Assembly: GCA_910580195.1 (NCBI GenBank)
Contig: CAJTWA010000030.1
Span: forward strand, 1 to 55,515
Direction: 5' to 3'
DNA: 55,515 bases
Origin: an uncultured Lachnospiraceae bacterium
GTDB taxonomy: Bacteria > Bacillota > Clostridia > Lachnospirales > Lachnospiraceae
In this document: piece after piece, positions 1-9,141 of the stretch
Position numbering within the stretch: position 1 is the first letter of the stretch
Layout: the number at the start of each line of letters is the position of its first letter
Translations under genes and position numbers: made by a program
The notes under the pieces: generated by a model
Seen by the model: only the letters and a program-made list of their open reading frames with translations
What the model was told of the DNA's origin: nothing
The model's database searches: none

Positions 1-351
1 TATCCTTTTATTCTCTACCCAAAACCCAACGGATAACTTTTAATTATCCATCAAATAAAAACCAAAAATTTCTTTTTTAAATCGTACCACACCTCTCCTC
101 ATTTTTCACCATAATTCCCAAAATTTCCCATTTCTTAGCACTTTCTTAGCACATACAAAACAATTTTCCCTTTCTCACTTACCACAACCTCCCCCCCTTA
201 CATTTCTCCACAAAAAAAAGCCACCGACAAGCTCTTCCCCAGCTTCACATACCGAGAAATTCCCTATCCGTGGCTAACCTCTCCCTCCATTCCCCTTATC
301 CTTTACTCACTCCCTCCACTCCCCCCTGTTCCGTCCCCCTTCTACAATTCC
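1..351. other. AT-rich intergenic region, no gene seen
   Basis: This stretch lies downstream of the alcohol dehydrogenase gene, which ends at 352 on the minus strand. It is pyrimidine-rich on the plus strand and I see no convincing coding frame, RNA gene or strong hairpin. A frame that is open across 270-509 runs antisense into the dehydrogenase and has a low-complexity Pro/Ser/Leu composition, so I do not call it. Confidence 0.6.
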
Positions 352-1536
352 TCACTCCCCCAAAGCCATCCTATAAATCTCCAGCATATCCCCTTCCTCT
401 AACACCTTCGCAGACCCTTTCTTCCCTCCTGCTGCAACGCTGCACATATGCGCCATCGTCCTTAACTCTTCCTCTGAAGGCGCAATCCCCAATTCCTTCA
501 TATTCGTAGGCATCTTGATGCTTCGGAAAAATTCTTCCATAGCTGCAATCCCTTCCAAGGCTGCCTCTTTTTCCGTACCCCCGTCCGCAATGCCCATCAC
601 CTTCCTTGCAAACCGGGCAAACCGCGGGGTGCAGCTTTCCAGCACGTACCTTGCCCAGCTGCCCCAGATGGCTGCAAGCCCGGCCCCATGGGCTACGTCG
701 AACATGCCGCCCATCTCGTGTTCCAGCCCGTGGGTGGCAAAGTCGCCGCCGTCGGTGCCGCATCCGGTCAGGCCGTTGTGGGACAGGCTGCCAGCCCACA
801 TGACTTCTGCCCTTGCGTTATAATTCTGCGGGTCATCCCGGAGGATTATGGCCTGCTCCATCACGGTGTGCATCAGGCCTTCGGCAATGGCGTCTGTCAG
901 TTCCATATTCCCGCCATTGGTAAAATAGCGTTCCATGGTATGCATGAGGATGTCGGTGCACCCACAGGCTGTCTGGTACGCGGGCAGCGTCATTGTCAGC
1001 TCTGGATCCATAATGGCAAATACTGGGCGGCAGAAATCGCTTTTATAGCTGCGCTTTGCTTTTTGATCCTCTTTCGTAATGACGGAACTTCCGCTCATTT
1101 CACTCCCGGCTGCTGCAATGGTGAGCACCACGCCTATGGGCAGGCACCCATTGGCACTACGGGAATGCTCATAGAAATCCCAGACATCCCCTTCATTTGC
1201 TACCCCATAGCCTATGGCTTTTGCGGAGTCAATGACGCTCCCGCCGCCTATGGCTAAGATAAAGTCTACCTGCTCCTTTTTGCACAGTTCAATCCCCTGG
1301 TATACAAGGGAAAGCCTTGGGTTTGGGACAACGCCGCCTAATTCCACAAAGGAAATCCCTTGTTCCCCAAGGGAGGATTTTATCCGGGCAAGGAGCCCGG
1401 AACGCAGGACGCTCCCGCCGCCGTAATGGAGCAATGCTTTCTTGCAATGGGCGGATGCAACCAACTCCCCAACTTTCCCTTCTGTCCCTTTCCCGAACAC
1501 TACCCTTGTCGGTGCATAATACTGAAAACCAAACAT
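352..1536 (-). CDS. Iron-containing alcohol dehydrogenase (BDH type)
   Basis: The 394-residue protein matches NAD(P)H-dependent butanol/alcohol dehydrogenases of the iron (group III) family, which reduce aldehydes to alcohols in fermentation. The N-terminal nucleotide-binding half carries the GGGSVIDSAKAI motif (about residues 98-108). Predicted metal ligands are D195, H199, H269 and H283; the last lies in VAHGAGLAAI and the 14-residue spacing of the two later histidines fits the family. Length is normal. The start MFGFQYYAP is the family's usual N-terminus and is preceded by a GGAGGG-like site. A decayed second copy of part of this gene lies just upstream at about 1808-1923. Substrate cannot be told from sequence. 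Confidence 0.93.
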   Translation of the reverse strand: MFGFQYYAPTRVVFGKGTEGKVGELVASAHCKKALLHYGGGSVLRSGLLARIKSSLGEQGISFVELGGVVPNPRLSLVYQGIELCKKEQVDFILAIGGGSVIDSAKAIGYGVANEGDVWDFYEHSRSANGCLPIGVVLTIAAAGSEMSGSSVITKEDQKAKRSYKSDFCRPVFAIMDPELTMTLPAYQTACGCTDILMHTMERYFTNGGNMELTDAIAEGLMHTVMEQAIILRDDPQNYNARAEVMWAGSLSHNGLTGCGTDGGDFATHGLEHEMGGMFDVAHGAGLAAIWGSWARYVLESCTPRFARFARKVMGIADGGTEKEAALEGIAAMEEFFRSIKMPTNMKELGIAPSEEELRTMAHMCSVAAGGKKGSAKVLEEGDMLEIYRMALGE

Positions 1537-1574
1537 ATTGCCCTCCTAACTTCCATACTTTGTAAAAATGAACC

Positions 1575-1719
1575 ACCCCACAGCAAGCTGCGGAGCATCA
1601 GACCCGTGAACGAATAAATTTCCCCGCAACAGAGCTGCGGGGTATTAACCCCAACCTCGCTCTGCTTGGTAAAACTCTGACCGCAGCAAGCTGCGGGATA
1701 TCAGACCCGTGAACGAATG
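1575..1719. repeat. REP-like short palindromic repeats, three copies
   Basis: Three related copies lie at about 1575-1617, 1622-1650 (partial) and 1681-1719. Each has a small GC palindrome built from CAGCAAGCTGCGG, followed in the complete copies by a tail reading AGACCCGTGAACGAAT. The same element occurs again near the other end of the window (54478-54563). The palindrome plus conserved tail looks like a dispersed REP-type element rather than a terminator, because no T-run follows the stem. Confidence 0.65.
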
Positions 1720-1740
1720 AAAACAAACGCGCACTTCGCA

Positions 1741-1925
1741 CGCCCCTGCGCCATGCTAACTCTGACAAGCGCAGCTTCCAGCACGCTCCCGCACCATGCT
1801 AACCTTGGCAAGCGCAGCTTCCCAGCACGTACCTTGCCCATCTGCCCCGGATGGCTGCAAGCCCGGCTCTATGGGGAAACCGGGCAAGCCGCCTATTTCG
1901 TGTTCCAGAATACGGCAAAGGGATG
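1741..1925 (-). pseudogene. Decayed fragment of a second iron alcohol dehydrogenase gene
   Basis: Positions about 1808-1870 are nearly the same as 637-698 inside the intact dehydrogenase gene: both share the plus-strand run CCAGCACGTACCTTGCCCA and the following GATGGCTGCAAGCCCGG. On the minus strand they encode the HEMGG...HGAGLAAI..WARYVL region. Similarity fades toward 1923. The fragment is interrupted, lacks both ends of the gene and is itself partly duplicated: a 43-bp unit repeats at 1748 and 1791 (CCATGCTAAC...AGCGCAGCTTCC). It is a remnant of a paralog or of a partial gene duplication. Confidence 0.75.
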
Positions 1926-1928
1926 GGG

Positions 1929-4900
1929 TTACACCAATATCTTATCCAGCGTATCAAAGAGCACCTTCACGTCAATCGGCTTCGCCAGATGCCCATTCAT
2001 CCCAGCCCGCAGGGCTTCCTGCCGGTCCTCCTCGAAGGCGTTAGCTGTCATGGCTAAGATGGGGATGGAGGCCAGGTCTTTGTTTTCCAAGCTGCGGATA
2101 GCCTTGGTGGCTTCGTAGCCGTCCATTTCCGGCATACGCACGTCCATCAGCACAAGCTGGTAATAGCCCGGCTCGGAATCTTTGAGCATTTCCACGGCGA
2201 CCTTCCCATTCCCGGCAACCTCCGTGGTAAACCCGGCATCCCCCAGTATTACCCTTGCAATTTCTTGGTTCAGCTCATTGTCCTCTGCCAAGAGGATGCG
2301 GCCGGTATACTGCTTTCCGGATTTCCCTGCGGATTCCTGCCGCCGCTCCCCGTCCTCTACCTCTACAATGGAATTGAGGCAGCTGCGCAGCTCTGAGAGG
2401 AACAGGGGCTTGCTGCAAAATGCTGTAATCCCGGCTTCTTTTGCCTCCTCCTCAATATCCAGCCAGTCATAGGCGGTCAGGAGGATAATGGGCACCTCCT
2501 CGCCCATTTCCTTGCGGATCCTGCGGGTAACTTCAATGCCGTTCATATCCGGCAGCATCCAGTCAATGACGTACACCGTATAGATGTCGTTGCGCATGAC
2601 GGCCTGATGGGTCCGAAGCAACGCTTCTTTCCCAGAAAGGGTCCATTCTGCCCGCATCCCAATCTGCCCCAGCATATACGTCACGCTGTCGCAGGTGTTG
2701 AAATCATCGTCTACCACCAGCGCCCTGCAGTTTTTCAGCGCCGGGATATCCTGCGGCTCCCTTGTTTCGGCATGGAGGCGGAAGGTAAAGGAAAGGCTGA
2801 CTTCCGTACCGGTGCCCTGCTCGCTCTTTACCTCAATGGTGCCGTTCATCATATCCACGATATTTTTCGTAATAGCCATCCCTAGGCCGGTGCCTTGGAT
2901 CCCGCTGTTGGTACTGCTCCGCTCCCGCTCAAAAGGCTCAAAAATGCGGGCGACGAATTCCTCGCTCATGCCAATCCCAGTATCTTTTATCGTAAATTCA
3001 TAATTCCCATACCCGCTGGGCGCGCCGGATTTTTCCGTTACCCGCATGCTGATGATGCCGCCTGTGCCTGTATATTTTACAGCGTTGCTTAAAAGGTTAA
3101 GGAGCACTTGGTTTAAGCGCAGCTTGTCGCAGTAAATTTCCTCGTCCAGCACGTCCACGGCGTCGATATAAAGTTCTAGCTGCTTGGCATGGACGTCTGC
3201 CTGTAAAATATTGCGGAGCCCATGGAGGATATCCGGCAGGCGGCAAGGATTTTCGTCCAAATGCATTTTCCCGCTCTCAATCCTGCTCATATCCAGCACG
3301 TCGTTAATCAGGCTTAAAAGATGGTTCCCGGAGGTCATGATTTTTTTCAGATATTCCTCCACCTGCTCCCGGTAGTCAATGTGGGTGATGGCAAGTGTAG
3401 TAAAGCCCACAATGGCGTTCATGGGCGTGCGGATGTCGTGGGACATATTGGAAAGGAAAATGCTTTTCGCCTTGTTTGCCTGATTGGCCTGCCGCAGGGC
3501 ATTTTCCAGCGTACTCTTTTTCTCCATTTCCCTGCGGGTTTCCTCGTCTACGCTGCGGAACCCCAAAACAATGCCATGCTGCCTGCCCCACTCCCCAATG
3601 CGCACTGCCTTAATCTGGAAATATTTCAGTTCCCCTTTGGCAAAAATGCGGTAGTTGGCATGGTAAACTTTCCGGCCTGCCATTTCTTTTTTCAGGTTTT
3701 CCGCGGAAGAGAACTGCCGCAGCATTTCCCTGTCTTCCTCGTAGACAAATTCCTGTATGTAGTGCTCCATGCCGTCCTCAAAAGAAATTTTCCCATCCGG
3801 CCCCGGGACAAAGGCAACCCCGTCCTTCTCATGGTTGCGCAGGGGGATGCCAGTCCCTGTTTTTAAGTCAAAATAACAGATAATGCTGTAATCAATGCCA
3901 AGGGCCTGGATCAGCTCTTCGTGCCACCGCTCATTTTCCTTTTCTTCCAGCTTCCTTGCCGTGCAGTCTAAAAGGAACCGCTGGTAAAACTGTGTTCCAT
4001 TTTCCTCTAAAAGTTTCACATTCCCCATCACATGCAGGATTTCCCCATCCCTGCGCTTCACCCGGTATTCGGTGCTAATGCTGTCCCCGGGCTTTTCCAG
4101 CGTTTTTATCGCGTCCTTAAGTTTTGCCTTGTCCTCCTCGTGGACGCTGCCCGCCACCAAGTCAAAGCCGTCCGCTGCCATTTCCGCCTGGGAACGGTAT
4201 CCTAAGATATCCAGCGCCGCCCGGTTGATGCTAAGGATTTGGGAGCCATCAAGGGTATGGCGGACCACCCCGCAGTCAATGGTGGTGAAAATCTTTTCCA
4301 GCGTTTCATTTTTACGGACGATTTCCTGCTCATACGCCCGTTCCTGCGTCACGTCGATGCCGATGCCCGCCGTCCCCATGACGCTGCCGTCTAGGTCATA
4401 GAGGGGGGATTTGTATGTCATCAATGTCCTAGGCCCTGCCCCAGTCTTTATGATTTCCTCAGACACGCAGGTTTTCCCCGTTTCCATCACCTCGCGTTCC
4501 GATTCTATGCAGGCAGGGTCGTCATGCTCCACATCCCAGATATAGGCGTGCCCCCGCCCCTCTACCTGCTGCTTTGCCTTATTCACGGTCCTGCAGAAGC
4601 TGTCGTTGACTTTCTCATGGATGCCTTCTTTATCTTTATACCAAATCAGGCTGGGGAAGCTGTTTAATGTGGTTTCCAGATACTGGCTTTCCTGCCAGAA
4701 ATCTTTTTCCATCTGGATACGCTGCTGCAGCCGCAGGAACCGAAACCGCAGCTCCCCTTCTGCCATAGGGCAGATCCAAAGGTCTGTGATTCCTGAAAAA
4801 TCCTCCGGCAGATGCCCCCGCTGCCCCTGCTCCATAAGCAGCACCAGCCCTGCCCCTTCCTTTTTTGACGCAGCAAGGGCCTTTATTTCCCTGTCCCCTT

Positions 4901-5075
4901 CTTTCCCCCGCAAATCCGCCAAAACCAGATCTGCCTTTGCTGCCAGCTCTTCCTGTAGCTCCCCGCTTTCTAGGAATGTATGGGTAAAAGCCTCAAGGGG
5001 CTCCATCCCTTTCACCGTTTCAAACATGCGGCATGGCTGGCCCAGCAGATAAACCTGCAAATGGCAATGATACAT
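1929..5075 (-). CDS. Hybrid sensor histidine kinase with PAS domains and two receivers
   Basis: The 1048-residue protein shows no transmembrane segments, so a cytoplasmic sensor is likely. Order: an N-terminal receiver-like stretch without clear phosphorylation residues, two or three PAS/PAC modules (the first ending GTAGIGIDVTQER), HisKA with NMSHDIRTPMNA, HATPase with NLLSNAVKYT and GTGLGMAI, then two receivers. The first receiver carries the acceptor aspartate in VIDWMLPDMNG and the second in VLMDVRMPEMDG. The start at 5075 is chosen because AGGAGG lies 5 nt upstream; an upstream in-frame ATG at 5126 would overlap the neighbouring gene. It has no cognate output regulator nearby, and its signal is unknown. 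Confidence 0.9.
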   Translation of the reverse strand: MYHCHLQVYLLGQPCRMFETVKGMEPLEAFTHTFLESGELQEELAAKADLVLADLRGKEGDREIKALAASKKEGAGLVLLMEQGQRGHLPEDFSGITDLWICPMAEGELRFRFLRLQQRIQMEKDFWQESQYLETTLNSFPSLIWYKDKEGIHEKVNDSFCRTVNKAKQQVEGRGHAYIWDVEHDDPACIESEREVMETGKTCVSEEIIKTGAGPRTLMTYKSPLYDLDGSVMGTAGIGIDVTQERAYEQEIVRKNETLEKIFTTIDCGVVRHTLDGSQILSINRAALDILGYRSQAEMAADGFDLVAGSVHEEDKAKLKDAIKTLEKPGDSISTEYRVKRRDGEILHVMGNVKLLEENGTQFYQRFLLDCTARKLEEKENERWHEELIQALGIDYSIICYFDLKTGTGIPLRNHEKDGVAFVPGPDGKISFEDGMEHYIQEFVYEEDREMLRQFSSAENLKKEMAGRKVYHANYRIFAKGELKYFQIKAVRIGEWGRQHGIVLGFRSVDEETRREMEKKSTLENALRQANQANKAKSIFLSNMSHDIRTPMNAIVGFTTLAITHIDYREQVEEYLKKIMTSGNHLLSLINDVLDMSRIESGKMHLDENPCRLPDILHGLRNILQADVHAKQLELYIDAVDVLDEEIYCDKLRLNQVLLNLLSNAVKYTGTGGIISMRVTEKSGAPSGYGNYEFTIKDTGIGMSEEFVARIFEPFERERSSTNSGIQGTGLGMAITKNIVDMMNGTIEVKSEQGTGTEVSLSFTFRLHAETREPQDIPALKNCRALVVDDDFNTCDSVTYMLGQIGMRAEWTLSGKEALLRTHQAVMRNDIYTVYVIDWMLPDMNGIEVTRRIRKEMGEEVPIILLTAYDWLDIEEEAKEAGITAFCSKPLFLSELRSCLNSIVEVEDGERRQESAGKSGKQYTGRILLAEDNELNQEIARVILGDAGFTTEVAGNGKVAVEMLKDSEPGYYQLVLMDVRMPEMDGYEATKAIRSLENKDLASIPILAMTANAFEEDRQEALRAGMNGHLAKPIDVKVLFDTLDKILV

Positions 5076-5086
5076 ACCGTTCCCTC

Positions 5087-6493
5087 CTATTCTTTCCCAT
5101 CCCAGCAATAAGTGCAAAGCTTGCATTTTTCCAGCCCGGTTGCTTCTAACATGTCGTCGAGCCGGTTAAACCGCAGGGAGGTAAATTTCTGTTCCTTGCG
5201 CATTTCTTCTACCATATTCCCATAACGTTCCGTTTCAGGGTCTGCGTATTCTGCCAAAATTTCCTTTGTGGCGCTGCCGTTTTCTAACTTATCAATGACA
5301 CGGCGGGAAAATAAATCCATGTCCGAGGTGGAACGGGAGAAATTCAGGTACTTGCAGCCATACAGAATCGGCGGGCAGGCTGGGCGGACATGGATCTCCG
5401 TCGCCCCGCTCTGGTATAAGAATTCCACCGTTTCCCGAAGCTGGGTCCCCCGCACAATGGAGTCGTCAATTAAAATCATGCTTTTGCCCTGAATCAAATC
5501 TTTCACAGCCAGAAGCTTCATTTTGGCAATCAGGTCCCGTTTGCTCTGGATTGTGGGCATAAATGACCGGGGCCAAGTGGGGGTATATTTGATAAAGGGC
5601 CGGGTAAATGGGATGCCTGATTCGTTGGCATATCCAATGGCGTGGGGGACGCCGGAATCTGGGACGCCTGCCACAATGTCCGGCTTTACGTCGTCCCGCT
5701 GGGCCATTTTCCTCCCGCAGTTGTAGCGCATCTGCTCCACGTTCATCCCTTCATAGGAACTGGCCGGGTAGCCGTAATACACCCAGAGGAAGGTGCAGAT
5801 TTTCATTTCTTTCCCGGGATCCAGCAAGGTGACGCAGCCTTTGTCCGTCACCAGCGCAATCTCCCCGGGCCCTAATTCTTTATAGTCGGCATATCCTAAG
5901 TTATGGTACGCAAAATTTTCTACGGAAATGCAGTAGGAATCTTCTTTTTTCCCGATTGTGACGGGAGTCCTGCCGTACTTGTCCCGGGCAGCGTAAAGCC
6001 CCGCCTTGTTCATCAGGATCAGGGACAGGGAACCCTCCACCGCCTCTAGGGCGTAGTGGATGCCTTCGATTAAATTTTCCTTCTGGTTAATCAGCGCCGC
6101 TACCAATTCCGTGGCGTTGATTTCCCCGCCGCTCTGCTCCATAAAATGGGAATGGCCGCAGTCAAAGAGCTGCTGCAAGAGCTGTTCGCTGTTATTTATT
6201 TTCCCTACTGTCGTTATTGCATAGGTCCCATGGTGTGACCGTATCATAAGGGGCTGGGGTTCATAGTCGGAAATGCATCCAATCCCGAACCATCCCTTCA
6301 TCTCACTGACGTCCTTATCAAATTTCGTCCGAAACGGTGCATTTTCTATATTGTGGATTGCCCGGTTAAAGCCCTTTTCCCCGAAGACTGCCATGCCGCC
6401 GCGCCTTGTGCCAAGGTGGGAGTGGTAGTCTACCCCGAAAAACAAATCAAATACGCAATCCTGCTGTGATGCCACGCCAAAAAAACCGCCCAT
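5087..6493 (-). CDS. PurF-like phosphoribosyltransferase lacking the glutaminase cysteine
   Basis: The 468-residue protein has the PurF layout: an N-terminal class II glutamine amidotransferase fold and a C-terminal PRTase domain with a canonical PRPP loop, LIDDSIVRGT. True PurF enzymes make phosphoribosylamine using ammonia from glutamine through an N-terminal Cys nucleophile. Here the mature N-terminus reads MGGFFGVAS, so Gly replaces Cys. The HNGNL oxyanion motif is also changed (TTVGKINN). Glutamine use is therefore not expected. Three cysteines cluster at the C-terminus (CKLCTYC), suggesting a metal or Fe-S site, as some PurF proteins have. The start at 6493 follows a GAGGAT site; longer starts add a non-homologous Arg/Gln-rich tail. 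No purine gene lies beside it. Confidence 0.85.
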   Translation of the reverse strand: MGGFFGVASQQDCVFDLFFGVDYHSHLGTRRGGMAVFGEKGFNRAIHNIENAPFRTKFDKDVSEMKGWFGIGCISDYEPQPLMIRSHHGTYAITTVGKINNSEQLLQQLFDCGHSHFMEQSGGEINATELVAALINQKENLIEGIHYALEAVEGSLSLILMNKAGLYAARDKYGRTPVTIGKKEDSYCISVENFAYHNLGYADYKELGPGEIALVTDKGCVTLLDPGKEMKICTFLWVYYGYPASSYEGMNVEQMRYNCGRKMAQRDDVKPDIVAGVPDSGVPHAIGYANESGIPFTRPFIKYTPTWPRSFMPTIQSKRDLIAKMKLLAVKDLIQGKSMILIDDSIVRGTQLRETVEFLYQSGATEIHVRPACPPILYGCKYLNFSRSTSDMDLFSRRVIDKLENGSATKEILAEYADPETERYGNMVEEMRKEQKFTSLRFNRLDDMLEATGLEKCKLCTYCWDGKE

Positions 6494-6645
6494 TCTTCTA
6501 TCCTCTTTTCTTCTTTCTTGCTGCCTGCTGTGCCTTGCAGGCGGGAACTGTTGCTGTTTGTATTCCAAAACATATTATACATGGTTGTTGGGGGGTTGCG
6601 CAATGATTTGGGGAGATTTTTTGGAAAAACAGCAACAAAACCTGT

Positions 6646-6651
6646 ATTATA
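6646..6651 (-). promoter_or_regulatory. -10 element for the PurF-like gene
   Basis: A perfect TATAAT reads on the minus strand in the divergent region. A weak -35 (GTGAAA) lies 16 nt upstream. It back-to-backs with the toxin-antitoxin promoter, so the two transcripts share roughly 40 bp of control region. Confidence 0.45.
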
Positions 6652-6662
6652 GGCGATTGCTG

Positions 6663-6691
6663 TTGAATTTCACGGCAGTTTGGGGTATACT
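6663..6691 (+). promoter_or_regulatory. Promoter of the toxin-antitoxin pair
   Basis: TTGAAT, a 17-nt spacer and TATACT (6686-6691) precede the antitoxin. The predicted start near 6698 leaves only a short leader carrying AAGGAG. Type II antitoxins usually autorepress such a site, but no clear operator palindrome was recognised. Confidence 0.6.
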
Positions 6692-6715
6692 TGCCATAGA
6701 AAGGAGCCAAACTAT

Positions 6716-6970
6716 ATGCCAAATATAAAACCTATTTCTGATTTACGCAATTACAATGAAGTATTGCATGATGTGGCGGTAGATGCCCCCGTTTTCCTGA
6801 CGAAAAATGGGCAGGAACGGTATGCAATTATGGATATGCAGGATTATGAAAAAACACAAGCAACGCTCCGGCTGCTGGATGAACTTGCAAAAGGCCGGAA
6901 ATCCGGGGAAGAGAAAGGCTGGCTGACACTTGAAGCCGTGGAGGAAAACCTCGGGCTCTCCCATGAATAA
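6716..6970 (+). CDS. Phd/YefM-family antitoxin
   Basis: The 84-residue protein begins MPNIKPISDLRNYNEVL, the typical Phd/YefM start, followed by a segment ending RYAIMDMQDYE. The N-terminal half should bind DNA and the C-terminal helix should wrap the toxin. An AAGGAG site sits about 10 nt before the ATG at 6716. Its last codons overlap the toxin start by 8 nt, implying translational coupling. The role, neutralising the toxin and autoregulating the operon, follows from the family. Confidence 0.88.
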   Translation: MPNIKPISDLRNYNEVLHDVAVDAPVFLTKNGQERYAIMDMQDYEKTQATLRLLDELAKGRKSGEEKGWLTLEAVEENLGLSHE

Positions 6971-7298
6971 CCTGTATGTTTCTGAAGAAGCACAAAATGA
7001 TTTATTGGAAATCAAAAGATATATCTCAGAAGAACTTGAAAACCCAGCAGCAGCCCATGCTACTATAAGCAAGATTACCAAAAAAATCCGCATTTTAGAA
7101 AAATATGCTTCTGCAGGAGCCCCATTATCCTCAATTGCAGCTACAAAAAGCGATTACCGCTTTCTTGTAAGCGGTAATTACCTTATTTTCTACCGGGCTT
7201 GTGGGAAAGATATCTACATAGACCGTATTCTATACAGCCGCCGCGATTATCTGCGTATCCTGTTTGGGAGTGTGCAGACAGACCATCCAAATAGATAA
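6963..7298 (+). CDS. RelE/ParE-family toxin
   Basis: The 111-residue product MNNLYVSEEAQNDLLEIKRY matches the RelE/ParE superfamily: alpha-helical N-terminus, then a beta sheet with DYRFLVSGNYLIFYR and a C-terminal IDRILYSRRDYLRILF. This C-terminal stretch is typical of ParE-like proteins, which poison gyrase, whereas RelE members cleave mRNA at the ribosome. Sequence alone leans to ParE. The start at 6963 is chosen because it overlaps the antitoxin stop and matches homolog length; an earlier in-frame start would lengthen the overlap. Confidence 0.85.
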   Translation: MNNLYVSEEAQNDLLEIKRYISEELENPAAAHATISKITKKIRILEKYASAGAPLSSIAATKSDYRFLVSGNYLIFYRACGKDIYIDRILYSRRDYLRILFGSVQTDHPNR

Positions 7299-7451
7299 CT
7301 TGCTTTCCCTATCTTCCTGTAACGTAAATCTTCTGCCTAACCGGAAAATTCTGCATCAATATCAAGAATAATATATGTCCAAAACCTGCCTGCTTTCCTT
7401 GCCATCCAAGCGCCATACCGAAATTTTCCCAAACAAATATTCTTATCCCCC

Positions 7452-7480
7452 TGTACAAACCGCAACATTCCGGCTATAAT
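7452..7480 (+). promoter_or_regulatory. Promoter of the Opu-like operon
   Basis: TGTACA (7452-7457), 17 nt, TATAAT (7475-7480). An AGGAGG-type site follows at about 7497, some 13 nt before the ATG at 7515, a longer gap than usual. Confidence 0.6.
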
Positions 7481-7514
7481 AAGTACAGCCCAAAAAGGAG
7501 GTATCAGCAACACC

Positions 7515-8153
7515 ATGTACCAACAAATCGCAGAATATTTTCAGGCGAACAGCGGCCGGTTCCTCACCATGCTGTCCGCCCATTTACGGATTAGCCTGTG
7601 CGCCCTGCTCCTTGCCATCCTGATTGGGGTGCCTGCCGGGTTCCTCTGTGTCCAGTACCGCCGCCTGCAGCGGCCGGCCACCACGCTTTTTGGCATTTTG
7701 CGGATTATCCCAAGCCTTGCCATCCTGCTCCTGATGCTGCCGGTGCTGGGCACTGGTGCAGCCCCGGCTACCGTTGCGCTGGTGCTTTTGGCCGTGCCGC
7801 CTATTTTGGAAAACACCATCGCAGGCCTGGACGGCGTCCCGCCTTTTTTGATGGAAACGGCAGAAGGGCTTGGGATGGAACCTAGGCAAGCCTTTGCAAA
7901 AGTCCGGCTCCCCCTTGCGCTGCCGCTGGCGCTTACCGGGATGAAAACCGCCGCAGTGGAAATTATTGCCAGCGCGACGCTGGCTGCGCGGATTGGCGCC
8001 GGAGGGCTTGGGGACCTTATTTTTACGGGCATCGGCCTGTTCCGGACAGATTTGCTCCTGATTGGCGGCGGCTCCGTGGCCCTTTTGTCCCTTTCCACTG
8101 GATTTTTCTTTTCCTTACTGGAAACAATACTATTAAAATACAAAAGAATTTAA
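7515..8153 (+). CDS. Quaternary-amine ABC transporter permease
   Basis: A 212-residue inner-membrane permease with five to six hydrophobic segments and an EAA-like loop (ETAEGLGMEPRQAFAKVRLP) that contacts the ATPase. It belongs to the OpuBB/OpuCB/ProW-type permeases for glycine betaine, carnitine or choline. It is first in a four-gene set, 14 nt before the binding-protein gene. It is paired with a second permease after the ATPase, as in OpuC-type importers. The exact osmolyte cannot be read from the sequence. Confidence 0.9.
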   Translation: MYQQIAEYFQANSGRFLTMLSAHLRISLCALLLAILIGVPAGFLCVQYRRLQRPATTLFGILRIIPSLAILLLMLPVLGTGAAPATVALVLLAVPPILENTIAGLDGVPPFLMETAEGLGMEPRQAFAKVRLPLALPLALTGMKTAAVEIIASATLAARIGAGGLGDLIFTGIGLFRTDLLLIGGGSVALLSLSTGFFFSLLETILLKYKRI

Positions 8154-8167
8154 AGGAGATACCAGTT

Positions 8168-9067
8168 ATGAAAACAAAAAAATGGATTGCCTCCCTGCTC
8201 ACGTTATCTTTCCTGTGCACCCTGGTGCTTGCCGTCCCCGGCTGCGGGGATTCCGGCAAAGGCACAATCCGGGTGGGCTCTAAGGATTTTACGGAAAGCC
8301 TGATTGTAGGGGAAATCTACGCGCTGGCCTTGGAGGATGCCGGCTACAAGGTAGACCGCAAAATGAACGTGGCCGGCTCCCTTGTGCACACTGCCATCAC
8401 CGGGGACGACTTTGACCTTTACCCGGAGTACACGGGGACGGCGCTGCTTTCTGTCCTGCAGATGGAAATGGACAGCGACCCGGACTCTGTCTATAATACG
8501 GTAAAAGAGGAATACGCCAAGCAATTTGGCCTGACATGGCTGGATTCCACACAGGTGAACGACAGGAACGGCATTGCTATCCGCACCGAGGCTGCCGAAC
8601 AATATGGGATTTCCACCATGTCGGACCTGCAGGAACATGCGGACAAGCTGAAACTTTGCTCCCAAGGGGAATTCGAGCAGCGGGAGGACGGCCTGCCCGG
8701 CCTTGCCAAGGTCTATGGGGAATTTAATTTTGCATCCATCAACCTGTATGACAGCGGCCTGAAATACCAAGTGTTAGAAACCGGGGAGGCAGACGTATGC
8801 CCGGCCTACTCCACGGACGCCCAGCTTGTCAACGCGGATAAGTTTACCTATTTAGAGGATGACAAGAAATTCTGGCCGCCTTACTATATGGCTCCTGTTG
8901 TACGGGACGATGCGCTGGAAAAGTATCCTGAAATTGCGGAAATCTTGAACAGTGTCAGTGCAAAGCTGGACACTGAAACGATGATTTCCTTAAATGCAAA
9001 AGTTGATATTGACAAGCAGGAATATGATGATGTGGCGAAAGAATTTTTTGAAGGGAACTGTAAATAG
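8168..9067 (+). CDS. Osmoprotectant-binding lipoprotein
   Basis: This 299-residue protein has a signal peptide ending in a lipobox-like VPGC (Cys near residue 26). The mature part, starting IRVGSKDFTESLIVGEIYALALEDAGY and including DLYPEYTGTAL, is typical of OpuCC/OsmF/YehZ substrate-binding proteins (type 2 periplasmic fold). In the family an aromatic cage binds the quaternary ammonium group. An AGGAGAT site precedes the ATG. It ends about 75 nt before the structured element that separates it from its ATPase gene. Confidence 0.92.
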   Translation: MKTKKWIASLLTLSFLCTLVLAVPGCGDSGKGTIRVGSKDFTESLIVGEIYALALEDAGYKVDRKMNVAGSLVHTAITGDDFDLYPEYTGTALLSVLQMEMDSDPDSVYNTVKEEYAKQFGLTWLDSTQVNDRNGIAIRTEAAEQYGISTMSDLQEHADKLKLCSQGEFEQREDGLPGLAKVYGEFNFASINLYDSGLKYQVLETGEADVCPAYSTDAQLVNADKFTYLEDDKKFWPPYYMAPVVRDDALEKYPEIAEILNSVSAKLDTETMISLNAKVDIDKQEYDDVAKEFFEGNCK

Positions 9068-9141
9068 GATTGGGCGGTATGCCCTCATGTTAGATGGCAC
9101 TGCATTGAACAACTTGAGGGAGAAATTTTTGGGGGGCGGAC

